This document shows positions 12,365-22,185 of a stretch of 50,021 nucleotides of DNA, in pieces. Within the stretch, counting starts at the first letter, position 1. Each line of letters begins with the position of its first letter. Both the position numbers and the translations under genes were made by a program. The DNA comes from Oidiodendron maius Zn (taxonomy: Eukaryota > Ascomycota > Leotiomycetes > Myxotrichaceae). The notes below the pieces were generated by a model that ran no database searches, had not been told where the DNA came from, and saw only the letters and a program-made list of their open reading frames with translations. Location: the NCBI GenBank assembly GCA_000827325.1, contig KN832888.1:905094-955114 (forward strand). The letters are read 5' to 3'.

Positions 12365-13324
12365 ATGCCAACCGAAGTCGAAGGAACCCATAAAATCGGG
12401 GATCTGTCCCTCTATACCAAAACATGGCTCGTAAGCTTCCCCTCCCTCCTCCTCCGCTCTCCGCTGACAGCAGTCCCAAAGCCGGACGGCACCCCGAAAG
12501 CCAAGCTCATCTTCGTCCACGGGTTTAACGACCATATAAACCGCTACTATGGACTCTTCCCCTACCTTGCCAGCCAGGGTATCGCAACATACGGCTTTGA
12601 CCAGCGCGGCTGGGGCCGCAGCGCTGCAACCCATGCCCAGCAGGGCCTCACGGGCCCGACCTCCCTCGTCATCTCTGATATCGTATCTATTATCCGCACC
12701 CAGCTGCCATCCTCCGTACCCGTCTTTGTCGCTGGTCACAGCATGGGCGGCGGCGAGGTGCTGACCTTAGCTTCCGATTCGAAGTACGAGGATGTGATTG
12801 CCCAGATCCGCGGGTGGATATTGGAGAGTCCTTTCATTGCCTTTCCGAAGGGCTTCGAGCCTTCTTTTCTGAAGGTCTTCTTTGGGCGACTGGCGGGTAA
12901 ATTGCTCCCACACATGAAGCTTGCTAACCCGATCCCACCTGAGAATGTATCGCGCGACCCAGAAGTCGTGCAGAGCATCAAGGACGATAAGTGGCTGCAT
13001 GGCAATGGCACATTGGAGGGGCTGTCATCGCTGCTAGACCGGACGGCGCAGTTGGAGAGCGGGGAGGCGAAATTGAGTAAGAGTGTCAAGGCTGTCTGGA
13101 TTGGGTGCGGAACGGAAGACAAAGGGGTGTCATATCAAGCTTGTAAGAAGTGGTTTGAAGCGCAGACACAGCTTCAGGATAAGGAATTCAAAACCTACGA
13201 CGGTTGGTATCATCAGCTACATGCAGATTTACCAGACAATAGGGACGTGTTCCCAAAGGATGTGGCTGGCTTCATTCTGGCTAGATGTGAAGGAGGAAGG
13301 GTTGGGGACGGATCAAAGCTGTGA
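12365..13324 (+). CDS. Yju3-like monoglyceride lipase (alpha/beta hydrolase, S33 serine aminopeptidase family)
   Basis: ATG at 12365 (AAGATGCC) gives 319 residues if unspliced. The fold markers are clear: VHGFNDH (oxyanion loop), DQRGWGRS, nucleophile elbow GHSMGGGEV, acid loop GTEDKG and histidine loop YDGWYHQLHAD near the C-terminus. The protein should hydrolyse monoacylglycerols, probably at lipid droplets or membranes, as yeast Yju3 does. Between TKTWL and PDGTPKAK there are 51 in-frame bases (12431-12481) beginning GTAAGC, with a pyrimidine run and three possible AG ends. Removing all 51 restores the spacing I expect from homologues (302 aa), while the stronger-looking CTGACAG acceptor would shift the frame. 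Whether this is spliced cannot be decided here. Confidence 0.85.
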   Translation: MPTEVEGTHKIGDLSLYTKTWLVSFPSLLLRSPLTAVPKPDGTPKAKLIFVHGFNDHINRYYGLFPYLASQGIATYGFDQRGWGRSAATHAQQGLTGPTSLVISDIVSIIRTQLPSSVPVFVAGHSMGGGEVLTLASDSKYEDVIAQIRGWILESPFIAFPKGFEPSFLKVFFGRLAGKLLPHMKLANPIPPENVSRDPEVVQSIKDDKWLHGNGTLEGLSSLLDRTAQLESGEAKLSKSVKAVWIGCGTEDKGVSYQACKKWFEAQTQLQDKEFKTYDGWYHQLHADLPDNRDVFPKDVAGFILARCEGGRVGDGSKL

Positions 13325-13526
13325 GTGTATATCTAGAACGTGGCGTTGGTCATAGTCTTTAACGAAGAATGATATCCCGGAAGATGTCAAGATGTATAAG
13401 TGATGATAATATACATGGCTCCACATGTAGGAGAACTCTGCTTCATCCTTGCAACTTCTTCTTGTGTACTATCTTGACAGAGTTTCTCATATTGGCTGTG
13501 ACCGGATTGTGTGACTCTGATGCTTG

Positions 13527-14975
13527 TCACCCCTCAATGATTAGATCTCTTGCCATCTCCTCTTCTTGAACAATGGCCGGTTTATCTTCCTCCGAATGAC
13601 CAACATCCAAAAACTGTCCATGTTCCGCTAGGAATCCCTGTAGTTGCCAAAGCTTCATCTCAAGCTCAACCGTCAGCCTTGCATTCTTAATAATCAAGAA
13701 TTCTTCCTTAAAGATGTCGAATGTATCTTTCAATCTCTGGAGATGTTCCCCCCCAAGTAGCATCTCCAAATTATGTACCGGAATCCTCCGCTTTCCCGAT
13801 TTCGTTACTATGTCAACCGTCGCAAATTCAGGAGGCTCAATTATGGAATCGAATTTCCTCTGTTCCTCCGGCACTCCACCAATCCACAGGATAGCTGAAG
13901 CATGCGTCTCAGGCATTATGGCTTCCTTCCAGTCAGCACACTTTAGTATGTAAGCACCTAGTTTCGTCACATATGCCAGCTGTTCCGACGCCCTTCTCCG
14001 TAGAAGTTCTAGCACAAATGTGTCAATATCAGGCCGGATCTTCGCATTTTCGATGATTTGTTGGAGACTCCCTCGTTCACGCACTTTGATGGGGAACGAC
14101 GATTCCAAGATTTGCAGTTTGGCTAGAGGTTTACCCCTGGGGAGTCCTGCTAGGGCATGTTGTCGTGCAAGTATGTATGCTTTGGGGCCCATTGAGCGCG
14201 TAGAAGATGGAAGCTCTTTGGAGGAAGAGTTGTTGGTAGATTCCGACTCGTTCACTCCCGCGTAATGCGGTTCAGGTTCGGATTCTTTAATTTCCTTCAC
14301 GGAGTGCATTTTCCCTTCTTCGCTACCCTGTGTGGTAGGATTATTTTCCTTCACATCTTCCTTCCCCCAAGGAAGTGGATATTTCCTCGCAAGGCCCCTT
14401 GGAACCCACCATGGTTCCTTTGTCTCTGGATGTACGACCAAACTTAGATCTTGGAGGAAGAATCGAGGTAAAGTGACATTTGTAGCGCGGCAAGCGCGAA
14501 GAGGAGTCGCAAGTGCGCGGGCGTAGGGATTCTTAGCAATTCGTTTCCCGAATTGGGAGAGCTGATGGATTGGGCGCGATTTTGGCTTTGGGGTACGATA
14601 TTTCTCTTTCGCGGCAATTGTTTCGGGGTCCATGTATGGCGACGTGGGAAGCTCGCGACGCTTCAGAGGTTTAATTGTAGCTGAAGACTGTTCGGCGGTA
14701 TGGCCATCTTTGTCTGCTGTATCCCGCCTATGGCGCCTCTCCAAGCCAATGTCTATCGTTGGGGTTTTGGAGTTGCCATCTGAAATACCAAATTCTCGTT
14801 CCAGGTCCTCGAGGGAAAGAGGTGTCGCAGGTGTCGAGTAAGTTTGACGGGCTGCTACGAACAGCCTCGCAGAGCTGCTACCTCTGGATGCCGCGCATCT
14901 GATCATTCCACATTCCCTTGCCGCAGCAGGAGACGCTGGTGGTGAAGACTGTTGTTCAGAATATCGGTGTTCCAC
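13527..14975 (-). CDS. Conserved fungal protein, probably mitochondrial, 482 aa, function unknown
   Basis: A single uninterrupted minus-strand frame of 482 codons. An internal Met at residue 24 starts MIRCAASRGSSSARLFVAA, rich in Arg/Ser/Ala with no acidic residues, which looks like a mitochondrial presequence; translation may start at either Met. The conserved core appears to be around residues 125-205 (FGKRIAKNPYARALATPLR, then LPRFFLQDLSLVVHPET and PWWVPRGL). The C-terminal third is charged and helical with a possible coiled coil. I recall similarly built proteins in many Pezizomycotina but cannot attach a function; a mitochondrial ribosome or translation role is only a guess. It converges with the lipase gene (202-base gap) and diverges from the dienelactone hydrolase. 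Confidence 0.72.
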   Translation of the reverse strand: MEHRYSEQQSSPPASPAAARECGMIRCAASRGSSSARLFVAARQTYSTPATPLSLEDLEREFGISDGNSKTPTIDIGLERRHRRDTADKDGHTAEQSSATIKPLKRRELPTSPYMDPETIAAKEKYRTPKPKSRPIHQLSQFGKRIAKNPYARALATPLRACRATNVTLPRFFLQDLSLVVHPETKEPWWVPRGLARKYPLPWGKEDVKENNPTTQGSEEGKMHSVKEIKESEPEPHYAGVNESESTNNSSSKELPSSTRSMGPKAYILARQHALAGLPRGKPLAKLQILESSFPIKVRERGSLQQIIENAKIRPDIDTFVLELLRRRASEQLAYVTKLGAYILKCADWKEAIMPETHASAILWIGGVPEEQRKFDSIIEPPEFATVDIVTKSGKRRIPVHNLEMLLGGEHLQRLKDTFDIFKEEFLIIKNARLTVELEMKLWQLQGFLAEHGQFLDVGHSEEDKPAIVQEEEMARDLIIEG

Positions 14976-15447
14976 CGTATAAACTTCTTGGAATAAGCTC
15001 GGGATTTCCTACCGACCACGGAGTTGACAAGTGGTATTGGTTCGCTCGCTTGTTCCAGTACAGAATCTAATCTGAACTGCTGCCTACAGTAGAGACGTTC
15101 GTTAGAATTTCCGGGAAAAAATCCGGGCCTGATCCTTCAGGGAGCAGAGTTTCTGAAGACATAAGTAAATAAATAAATAAATAGAAGCTGTATCATATAA
15201 CCGATTCAGTCTTCTTTGCTCTTCAAAAAATTGAAGCCTCATTCCTTGGTGTTGGACTTCCTTATCTCCGCGGCTGAGAACTACCACACCCGCTCTCATC
15301 GCCTGCCTGAGTTTCTCCTTGGTAGGCAGTATTCAATTTCCACAGCTATCTACGTACCTAACTACGATACTAACATCTGGTAGACTTGCCTCGGTAGTAC
15401 ACCCATTCTCCCTTCAAGTAGAGCATTTGTCTCGGCTGGAGAGCAAA
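14976..15447. promoter_or_regulatory. Divergent intergenic region (mitochondrial protein / dienelactone hydrolase)
   Basis: About 470 bases between two divergent start codons, so it should hold both promoters. It contains a small AAAT repeat (TAAATAAATAAATAAATAG, 15165-15183). No transcription factor site is claimed. Confidence 0.4.
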
Positions 15448-16194
15448 ATGTCGGTCTCCTCATGCTGCCTCACGGGCTTTGAATGGGATGGGACTCCCAG
15501 CGGCCGCGTTGACAAGCTGGGCCAAAATGACACTTATATTACGGGCAACAACCCTGACGTGGCGGTAATGCTTGTTCACGATCTGCTGGGCTGGGCCTTT
15601 CCAAACTCGCGTTTACTAGCAGACCACTATGCGCGCGAGGCAAATGTCACCGTGTATGTCCCTGATTTCTTCGGCGGTGAAGCTCTCCCTTTCGAGCCTA
15701 TCTTAAATGAGAGATGGCATGAGTTTGACTTGAAGGGATTCATGGCAAAGAACACAAGAGATATCCGCGAGCCCGAGATCTTTCAGTGCGCCAAAGCTCT
15801 GCGAGCCAAATACAAGAAGATTGGCGCCGTGGGCTTTTGTTATGGCGGCTGGGCGGTGCTGCGTTTAGGTGCAAAGGAACACCAGCCGCCGCTCGTGGAT
15901 TGCGTATCCATGGGACACCCGAGTCTGCTTGTAAAGAAAGATCTTGATGAAATTGCTGTGCCTGTACAGATCCTGGCCCCGGAAATCGATCCCGCCTTTA
16001 CACCTGAGCTTAAGACGCATAGCTTCGAAACGCTTCAGAAACAAGGTTTGCCGTTTGACTATCAGCACTTCCCTGGAGTTGTCCATGCTTGCTTTATTCG
16101 AGGGGACCCAGGTAAGCCCGGAGAGCGTGAGGCAATGGCTAGGGGAAAGAATGCTGCAGTTGGCTGGTTGAAGCAGTATCTCCATGCCGACTAG
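15448..16194 (+). CDS. Dienelactone hydrolase family protein, 248 aa
   Basis: The ATG at 15448 (AAAATGTCGG) is chosen because homologous sequence begins just after it (SCCLTGFEWDGTPSGR); the frame is open further upstream but without a better start. The catalytic triad is visible: Cys131 in VGFCYGGWAV, Asp181 in APEIDPAF and His213 in GVVHACF. Length matches the family. Fungal members are cytosolic hydrolases related to those that open dienelactones in aromatic-ring degradation; the real substrate here is unknown. It is a single exon, complete, with no neighbours that point to an aromatic pathway. Confidence 0.88.
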   Translation: MSVSSCCLTGFEWDGTPSGRVDKLGQNDTYITGNNPDVAVMLVHDLLGWAFPNSRLLADHYAREANVTVYVPDFFGGEALPFEPILNERWHEFDLKGFMAKNTRDIREPEIFQCAKALRAKYKKIGAVGFCYGGWAVLRLGAKEHQPPLVDCVSMGHPSLLVKKDLDEIAVPVQILAPEIDPAFTPELKTHSFETLQKQGLPFDYQHFPGVVHACFIRGDPGKPGEREAMARGKNAAVGWLKQYLHAD

Positions 16195-16863
16195 CCGTGA
16201 AGTTGACCCTCACTCGTTAGCGCTGACGGGGAAAGGAATGCAGTCGTAAGCTTGTGGGCATAGTTTCTGTATGCCACGGAGCCGCGGAACGTCACTTCTC
16301 CTTATGTATGCACATTTTGCCGCAGGTGAGGATCTAGATTGTGATACATAGCAATTCGAGGGTAATAAGAGCTGGCAGGGTCTGTGAAGGCCGGTATCAA
16401 GGAAGATTTACTTCAATTCTCTCATTACTAGGTTTTAGAAATACCAAATAACCCCTACGGCAACATCCTATGCTTGAGGGAGAAATAATTGCATCTAAGC
16501 TCATGGGGAGACTGTCAAAGCGTTTGGGCCGATCCTGTAAAGCAGCCCAACGGATATGACTAAAGACTGAAAAGGAAACTCGGTATTTATGTGTAATAAT
16601 CCACTTCGTTGAGCGGCTATATGTGGTATTTCAATTTTCATTTCTATTATAACAAGTCTAGTTTTGTAATATATTATGCTTTGGCTCAACTTGGGCGTTA
16701 ATTCCTCCTGTGTCCGTGGATGGTTACTATTAATCGAGTATGCTAAGTCTTTAGTCCGCATTTCTCCCCCATGACCTGCCAGGTAATAATTGCTTCGCGA
16801 GTTGTGCTTTGATCTATGTTACATCGAAGAAGGTAAAGATAACCGTGGATTACACCAGGCCAC
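16195..16863. other. Convergent intergenic region
   Basis: About 670 bases between the 3' ends of the dienelactone hydrolase (plus) and the MFS transporter (minus). It becomes AT-rich towards 16600-16750. No gene or element is recognised. Confidence 0.4.
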
Positions 16864-18435
16864 TCAGCCTTCCTTCTCTTTGTCTTCCAAAGGGTCTTCG
16901 ATAGGGCTTTCGACTGCACTCTCCGGGTCTGGAACTCTCGCATCCGGTATTTTCATTGGAGTTGGCGCGAATTTTGACCGTTTTCTGATCTGCTCGCCAT
17001 ACTTGTAAAAAATGAACGGAATTGGAGCAAGAAGCGTAGCGACTCCGGCGATAAGTGATCCACCACCTCCAACTCCTAATGCATCGAACATATATTGTGT
17101 GAATAGAGGGGCGGACGCACCGGCCGCTGATCTACAAACCGTATTTGCCGCAACCGCACTCGCTGCGTACATCAGGTATGTGTCGGTCAGATAGTTCAAG
17201 TAGGCAACAAAGACCAGAAGGATCGAGGACGACAGAAACACTCCTGCAAGAGTCGGCACGATCCAGTGAACAGAATTATATTCCCCACTCCATGCCAGCC
17301 AAAACATAGTTATTGGGAAGAGAATCCCCCCAATCATTGCAACTGGCAACCGGTCTTCGGCACGGCCTACGTGCCCTGCCTGCAGTCTCTTCCTGTCTCG
17401 AGCGGAGACTGCAAATATGAATGATCCTCCTAGGACAGCGCCAATGACCGTTCCAATCAACGGCAACTCGCCGACGCCAGAGTTCCATCCTCGCTTCTGC
17501 TGAAACACAATTGGATAGATGGTGAATAGCATATAGAGTAAAGTGTAAACAATCGAAAGGTAGATAGCGACAAATAATGATATTGGGTCAATGAGAATCC
17601 TCCATGGCCGGGTGAGCGCTACTCTGAAGAGCGAAGCCAGTGTCCGATTGGAGTCTTCAACTTCAGATTTCACGTTTTCGAAACCAGGAACTTTCATGCG
17701 CCGTATTCTTCTCGCCTTATTCACCAGGACTTGGGATGGTAGTGTCTCTGGAATGGTCCACATCAGAACTTCAGTAATTCCAGCTAGCCACAAAAGAACA
17801 TAAAAGTTCCATCGCCAGTCTTTTTTCAATTGCAGGAAACCGGATATGACAGGGCCTAATGCGGGACCAACAAAGGTCATCATTGAGAATAAGGCCATGG
17901 CATTGCCCCTCTCCACCGGGCCCCAGATGTCTGCGAGAACCCCGGGAGCATTGGATAGCGGAGCGCTGGCAAAGGTCCCAGTTAAAAACCGTCCTATTAG
18001 CAAGGCCGCAAAATTGTTCGCAAAAGCGCAGAGAAAGTTGAAAGCTAGGTACAAGGTGAACGATATGTAAAAGATATATCGTCGGCCATAGAACTCAGAG
18101 AGAGGAGCCCAAAACAAGGGGCCAAAGCAATATCCCAGCAGGAAGAGTGTAATAACCAGCCCGGCAGCCTCTTCCGAAATATGGAACTGGGCAGTAATTC
18201 CCTTCAGAGCGCCTGAGGGACTAGACGACGCGAAGGTGGCGTTGACGACCAGGAAAACCGAGACTATGGTAATATACCAGCGTCGCGCACTCGACCAGTT
18301 TTTTGGGTTCTCGATATCGCCGGGTGCAAAGTCCAAGTGCCCATTTTGATTAATGTATGGTTGTTCGTTGACAAAATTCTTCGAACGGTAGGGTTTGGCA
18401 ACTGGCCGCGACAGGAAGCGCTCTATCCGATCCAT
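16864..18435 (-). CDS. MFS transporter, DHA1 (Tpo1/Flr1-like) type, 523 aa
   Basis: Single-exon frame from ATG 18435 to 16864. The N-terminal cytosolic tail ends in ENPKNWSSARRW, then twelve hydrophobic segments follow in two blocks of six with a charged central loop (about residues 235-270). Family markers are APLSEFYGRRYIF after the second segment, RFLTGTFASAPLSNAPG in the fourth and GPALGPVISGF in the fifth. The C-terminal tail is acidic. It should be a plasma-membrane proton antiporter for drugs, polyamines or a metabolite. It is divergent from a Zn2Cys6 regulator, a common arrangement in which the regulator controls the transporter. A T20 tract (on its own strand) lies about 70-90 bases upstream of its start. 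Confidence 0.9.
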   Translation of the reverse strand: MDRIERFLSRPVAKPYRSKNFVNEQPYINQNGHLDFAPGDIENPKNWSSARRWYITIVSVFLVVNATFASSSPSGALKGITAQFHISEEAAGLVITLFLLGYCFGPLFWAPLSEFYGRRYIFYISFTLYLAFNFLCAFANNFAALLIGRFLTGTFASAPLSNAPGVLADIWGPVERGNAMALFSMMTFVGPALGPVISGFLQLKKDWRWNFYVLLWLAGITEVLMWTIPETLPSQVLVNKARRIRRMKVPGFENVKSEVEDSNRTLASLFRVALTRPWRILIDPISLFVAIYLSIVYTLLYMLFTIYPIVFQQKRGWNSGVGELPLIGTVIGAVLGGSFIFAVSARDRKRLQAGHVGRAEDRLPVAMIGGILFPITMFWLAWSGEYNSVHWIVPTLAGVFLSSSILLVFVAYLNYLTDTYLMYAASAVAANTVCRSAAGASAPLFTQYMFDALGVGGGGSLIAGVATLLAPIPFIFYKYGEQIRKRSKFAPTPMKIPDARVPDPESAVESPIEDPLEDKEKEG

Positions 18436-19071
18436 CTAGTTAGTGGCGCGAATAACAACAGCATGAAATCCTCGTCCAGGACAACAGAGATAAAGCGAAA
18501 CAAAAAAAAAAAAAAAAAAAAGGCACACTAAGTGATGCAAGAGAGGGCTAAGTAAAAAGAATCTCGGGATTCCTGCCGAGAGGCTTTCACAATTGCTGGA
18601 GTCATAGGGCCGGATTTGAAGTCTTTTATGGGGCGGTACGGGTAGAACGGCAAAAGTGTGTCCAATGTTGCTGGCAGACGGAAGGGAGTAATGGATGGGA
18701 TTTATAATAAGAAGGGAGGGTCTACAGGGCCGGCACATGGTAGTTTAGATACCACACCGGGAAATGCTGACGGCAGCTCAAGTCTCAGGCGTAGAGAGGC
18801 AACATTCTATCTCGATCAGGACAAAAGGCCGCTTTGTGTGAAGCCATAGAGAAGAGGCGATTTTCCCTGCATTCATGCCTGACATCTGAGGTTCCAACTT
18901 TGATGCGACGTAAGGGCGTGAGGGATTGTTAGGGCCTTCCACAGTCAACGCGGCCCTGCCACCCAGTCAGGAGTTGGTAATACATCTTCGTATTACTTTC
19001 ACGGGCCTTTGCGAGACCGATTTTAATTCACTTTCCCTTTCTGCTGCAGGCCATCTAATCGGTTCCCTGAC
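18436..19071. promoter_or_regulatory. Divergent promoter region (MFS transporter / Zn2Cys6 regulator)
   Basis: About 640 bases between divergent start codons. It includes an uninterrupted A20 run at 18502-18521, a poly(dA:dT) tract of the kind that keeps nucleosomes off fungal promoters. No CGG-type palindrome is assigned with confidence. Confidence 0.45.
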
Positions 19072-21471
19072 ATGGACATCGTGCCGCGGTCCGGGGCTCA
19101 ACCTGCTCGCAGCCCGCGAAAGAGGAATCGAGCTGCGGTGTCCTGTGGACACTGTCGAATCCGAAAGTAAGGCGGCTCGAGTTCGCCCGATGCCTCCTAC
19201 TACTCTATGATAGTAGAATGATCCCAACTAACCCTGCATCAGACTAAAATGCAGTCGAACCCAGCCCTGTGATTCCTGTCACAGGTCAGGGGATTCGGCA
19301 ACATGCTCCTATGAAACGCAACGTTCCAATGCTGCTGGGGCAATTTCAGACCCAGTGCAAAGAGCCAATTTGATGACTCGGATTGACCGTCTGGAGTCCC
19401 TCTTGGCTTCAGCCATGGCTACGAACGGCGAGCCGATGACAAAGGCTGGTGCCATCCAGGACGCGGTCTCCAAGATTCCCAACATGGAAACCCACGAAAT
19501 TCCTACAGCTGAAAGCTCTAATCCTCAGAGGAGCAACGGGGGAAATAGTCTCGATGTTGATGGAATGATTAAAGGATTTGGAAGTATGAAGGTAGATGCA
19601 GCCGAGAATAGCTCAATATATCTTGGCGGGATTCATTGGGTCTCGATCGTGAACGAGGTAGGCTGTTTAATAACATTTTTGACGGTTAGATTAACTTAGT
19701 AGCAGATCGACGAATTTCGAACATTTATAGAGAATAACCATGAAGAATTCGAACAAAATGCGCTACAGCACTGTGCCTTGTCGAAAGATGTTAGAAACTC
19801 TCCCAGCCTGCTACGGGGAACTACCACGCCGGCTTCTAGAGAGGAGTTGGAGTCATATGTTCCATCTAAAGATGTAGCAGATATGCTGATGAATAAGTTT
19901 TTCAGCTTCTATGGCTTAACACTGCGTACGTATCACTGTATACTCCAGGCCGTTCACTGAAATGACGGAATTAAGCTATAATACACGAGCCGACGTTTAG
20001 GCAAGAGGTCGGCTTTGTCTTTCAACGTTGTACGACCTTGCTAACCCATGGTAGTACAATATGTATTGGACCGATTCGACTACGGCGAGGACTATATGGC
20101 TTGCCTTGCTCTTTGCGATGTTTAATCTTGCTGAACTGTCATACTCTGAGGAGCCAGAGACATGCCTGAAGGAGCAGACAGGAAAGTACAAACTGAGAAC
20201 AATCCAAGCCCTTGTCTCAGCAGACTACACCACCCCGGTTGGATATACCCTGGAGACACTAATGCTCTATGTTGAGGCCGAATGGATGATCTCCCAGGAT
20301 CCTAGCATCGAGGCGTCCATGGTTCTAGGTCTAGTCATTCGCTTGGCAATGAGAATGGGAATCCATCGCAATTCGAAAGCGTTTCCTCACCTCACGCCGT
20401 TCCGATGTGAGATGAGGCGCCGACTCTGGGCAGTAATTCATGGAGCCGACATCTTTTATTCGTTTCAACTATCTCTGCCACCTGTCATCCGCCAGGATGA
20501 CTGCGACTGTGGTCTGCCTAAGAATTTAAAGAATGAAGAATTGGGAGAAGATCAGGACCTTCCGTCCTCTAGGCCATTGTCCAACCCAACGGAAGTTACC
20601 TACATAATCATTAGATACCGAATGCTACTTGTCTTGGGGAATATTGTTCAGTTCATTAATACCGATGGCAACAGCCAGGTCGACGGCATAACAAAACTCG
20701 AACACTCCTTCGTTGAAGTTTATGAAAGTATACCTCCACATCTCAAGATTTCAGAGGAGAGAGGCGCAGAAACTTTAAGTTTGAAAAAAGAACAAATCCT
20801 TCTTGATCGAATTTTTCAATTAGGACAATGTCTGCTGCATCGTGGGATTCTGCACCGTCGCAACGATCCATATATCCTGCACCGTCGTCAATCTTGTATC
20901 GACGCTGCAATGAAGCTTCTCAGTTACCAAGCAGCATTATTTTCGGAATCTGGGTCGGCCTTTCTTCAAAATATCAGGGGACGAAATATGGCCAGTCTTA
21001 CTTGTCAAGATTTCTTGGTTGCTGGTACGGTAGTGGCTTTGGATCTGCATTACGGATTAGAACTCGAACATCTGTCGCCAAGTCCAAGTGATATGTCGAT
21101 ATGGGGCTTTAGCCGGCGTGCTGAAATGGCAAGCGCATTGGAAACATCCGTCCAATTCTGGAGCCTTTTAAAGGACGAGTCAATTGGGCCAGCTAAAGCC
21201 TACAACTTATTCTCCTTCGTCCTCACGAAGGTTAAGAATGCGATGATTCTCCTGGGAGAAGTGACGCCAGCAACATCAGGTTCGGAAGAACAACTTGCAT
21301 ACGCCATGGATGCGGAGTTAGTTGATAATATGTCAGAGTTCAATTGGGTGAGTGAGGGTAATCTAAGGCTCGAAAGCCAAGGCTGACTCGTAGTCCAAGG
21401 CACTCTGGGATTCGTATAACGGTGAAGAAGGACAAAACTTTTCATCATTCCTCCAGTATTCAGTCAGGTGA
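19072..21471 (+). CDS. Zn2Cys6 fungal transcription factor, 5-exon model with one doubtful junction
   Basis: Model join(19072..19166, 19243..19657, 19706..19951, 20055..21347, 21394..21471), about 708 aa. The zinc cluster is completed only by removing intron 1 (GTAAGG...CATCAG): Cys residues 25, 28, 35, 41, 44, 53. A short coiled coil follows (RIDRLESLL). Exon 4 holds the fungal-specific regulatory domain, with WTDSTTARTIWLALLFAM and RLAMRMGIHRN. The last intron (GTGAGT...CGTAG) leads to a short C-terminal exon. The third junction is the weak point: the strong donor GTACGT at 19926 puts the next exon out of frame, and the in-frame alternative uses a poor donor at 19952 and drops the segment (usually like ILHxPTFxxEY) expected here. 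The gene could be damaged or carry a microexon. It probably controls the divergent MFS gene. Confidence 0.65.
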
Positions 21472-21546
21472 TTGATATCTGGCCTGAATTGCCACATCAG
21501 GAGATAATGTCTATAACGGAATTAAGAGGCATGACTAAAAATCATA

Positions 21547-21632
21547 GGTGGTGTTGGGCGGTGGTAATGGCGGTAGTAATGACAGTGACAGTGGCAGTGG
21601 CAGTGGAGTGGCAGTGGAGTGGCAGCGGTGTC
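21547..21632 (+). repeat. Imperfect G/T-rich tandem repeat (GTGGCA/GTGGAG units)
   Basis: Short units such as GTGGCA, GTGACA and GTGGAG recur from about 21547 to 21632. It is a low-complexity microsatellite-like tract just downstream of the regulator gene. It creates spurious His/Cys-rich open frames on the other strand. Confidence 0.6.
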
Positions 21633-21898
21633 TCGATCCAAACTGATGGATTTGGATGAATTGAGAGAACGGAGGGGTATTGTTCGTGAGAGTCGATCCC
21701 AAATAGGTCGCGAATGCATCACACTGAGGGTACCAGGCGAGGTAGAATCTTCTAAAGACAATTTTTTAGAGGGAGAAATGAATTTGATAAATTGCTACAA
21801 TATGGTAACTCTCACTCAAGTGATTGACTCGCAGACGTAAGGATCTCAATGGTATTGTCGTGCTCCTCTCTGAGGAGGGGAAAAGAACGGAAGGAGGC

Positions 21899-22185
21899 TT
21901 AAGTACTGGTAAGGGGGAGCCGGGGCCACACTAGAGTCGCTATATCGTCGGATTTAAGCCTGGTGTCCGTGGTGTTTGGTAGTCGTACTAATTCATCACA
22001 AGGATTGACCGGCACAATTAACTTCATACCTTCACAGTTCACCAAGACCTCTTTAGTATTCCCCTTTCTCCAGGTGAATGGCATGGCCTCATACTGCAGA
22101 GCTCTGTCGCTCTCTACACAGAAGAGCCGACAATCGATAGGATTGCTTTTGTCCACAGGCTGAAGCTCTAGTATTCAGATAGACG
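21899..22185 (-). pseudogene. HET-domain relic (N-terminal fragment)
   Basis: On the minus strand the frame reads ILELQP...DKSNPIDCRLF and then LQYEAMPFTW, matching the start of HET domains (usually ...IRLLxLxP...IxCRLxxVSL...YEALSYTWG). The text is recognisable for about 85 codons and then ends at 21899 without the LWIDAICIN core. Just upstream of ILELQP there is an in-frame TGA where Arg (CGA) is common in the family, a C-to-T type change. I see no start or downstream exons. I call this a dead fragment of a heterokaryon-incompatibility gene, distinct from the complete HET gene 3-5 kb to the right. Family assignment is moderate; non-function is fairly sure. Confidence 0.5.

Noticed and set aside
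21540-21632. Tandem repeat considered as a CRISPR-like array
   Set aside because: Units are about 6 bases with no spacers, and the organism is a fungus; it is a microsatellite.
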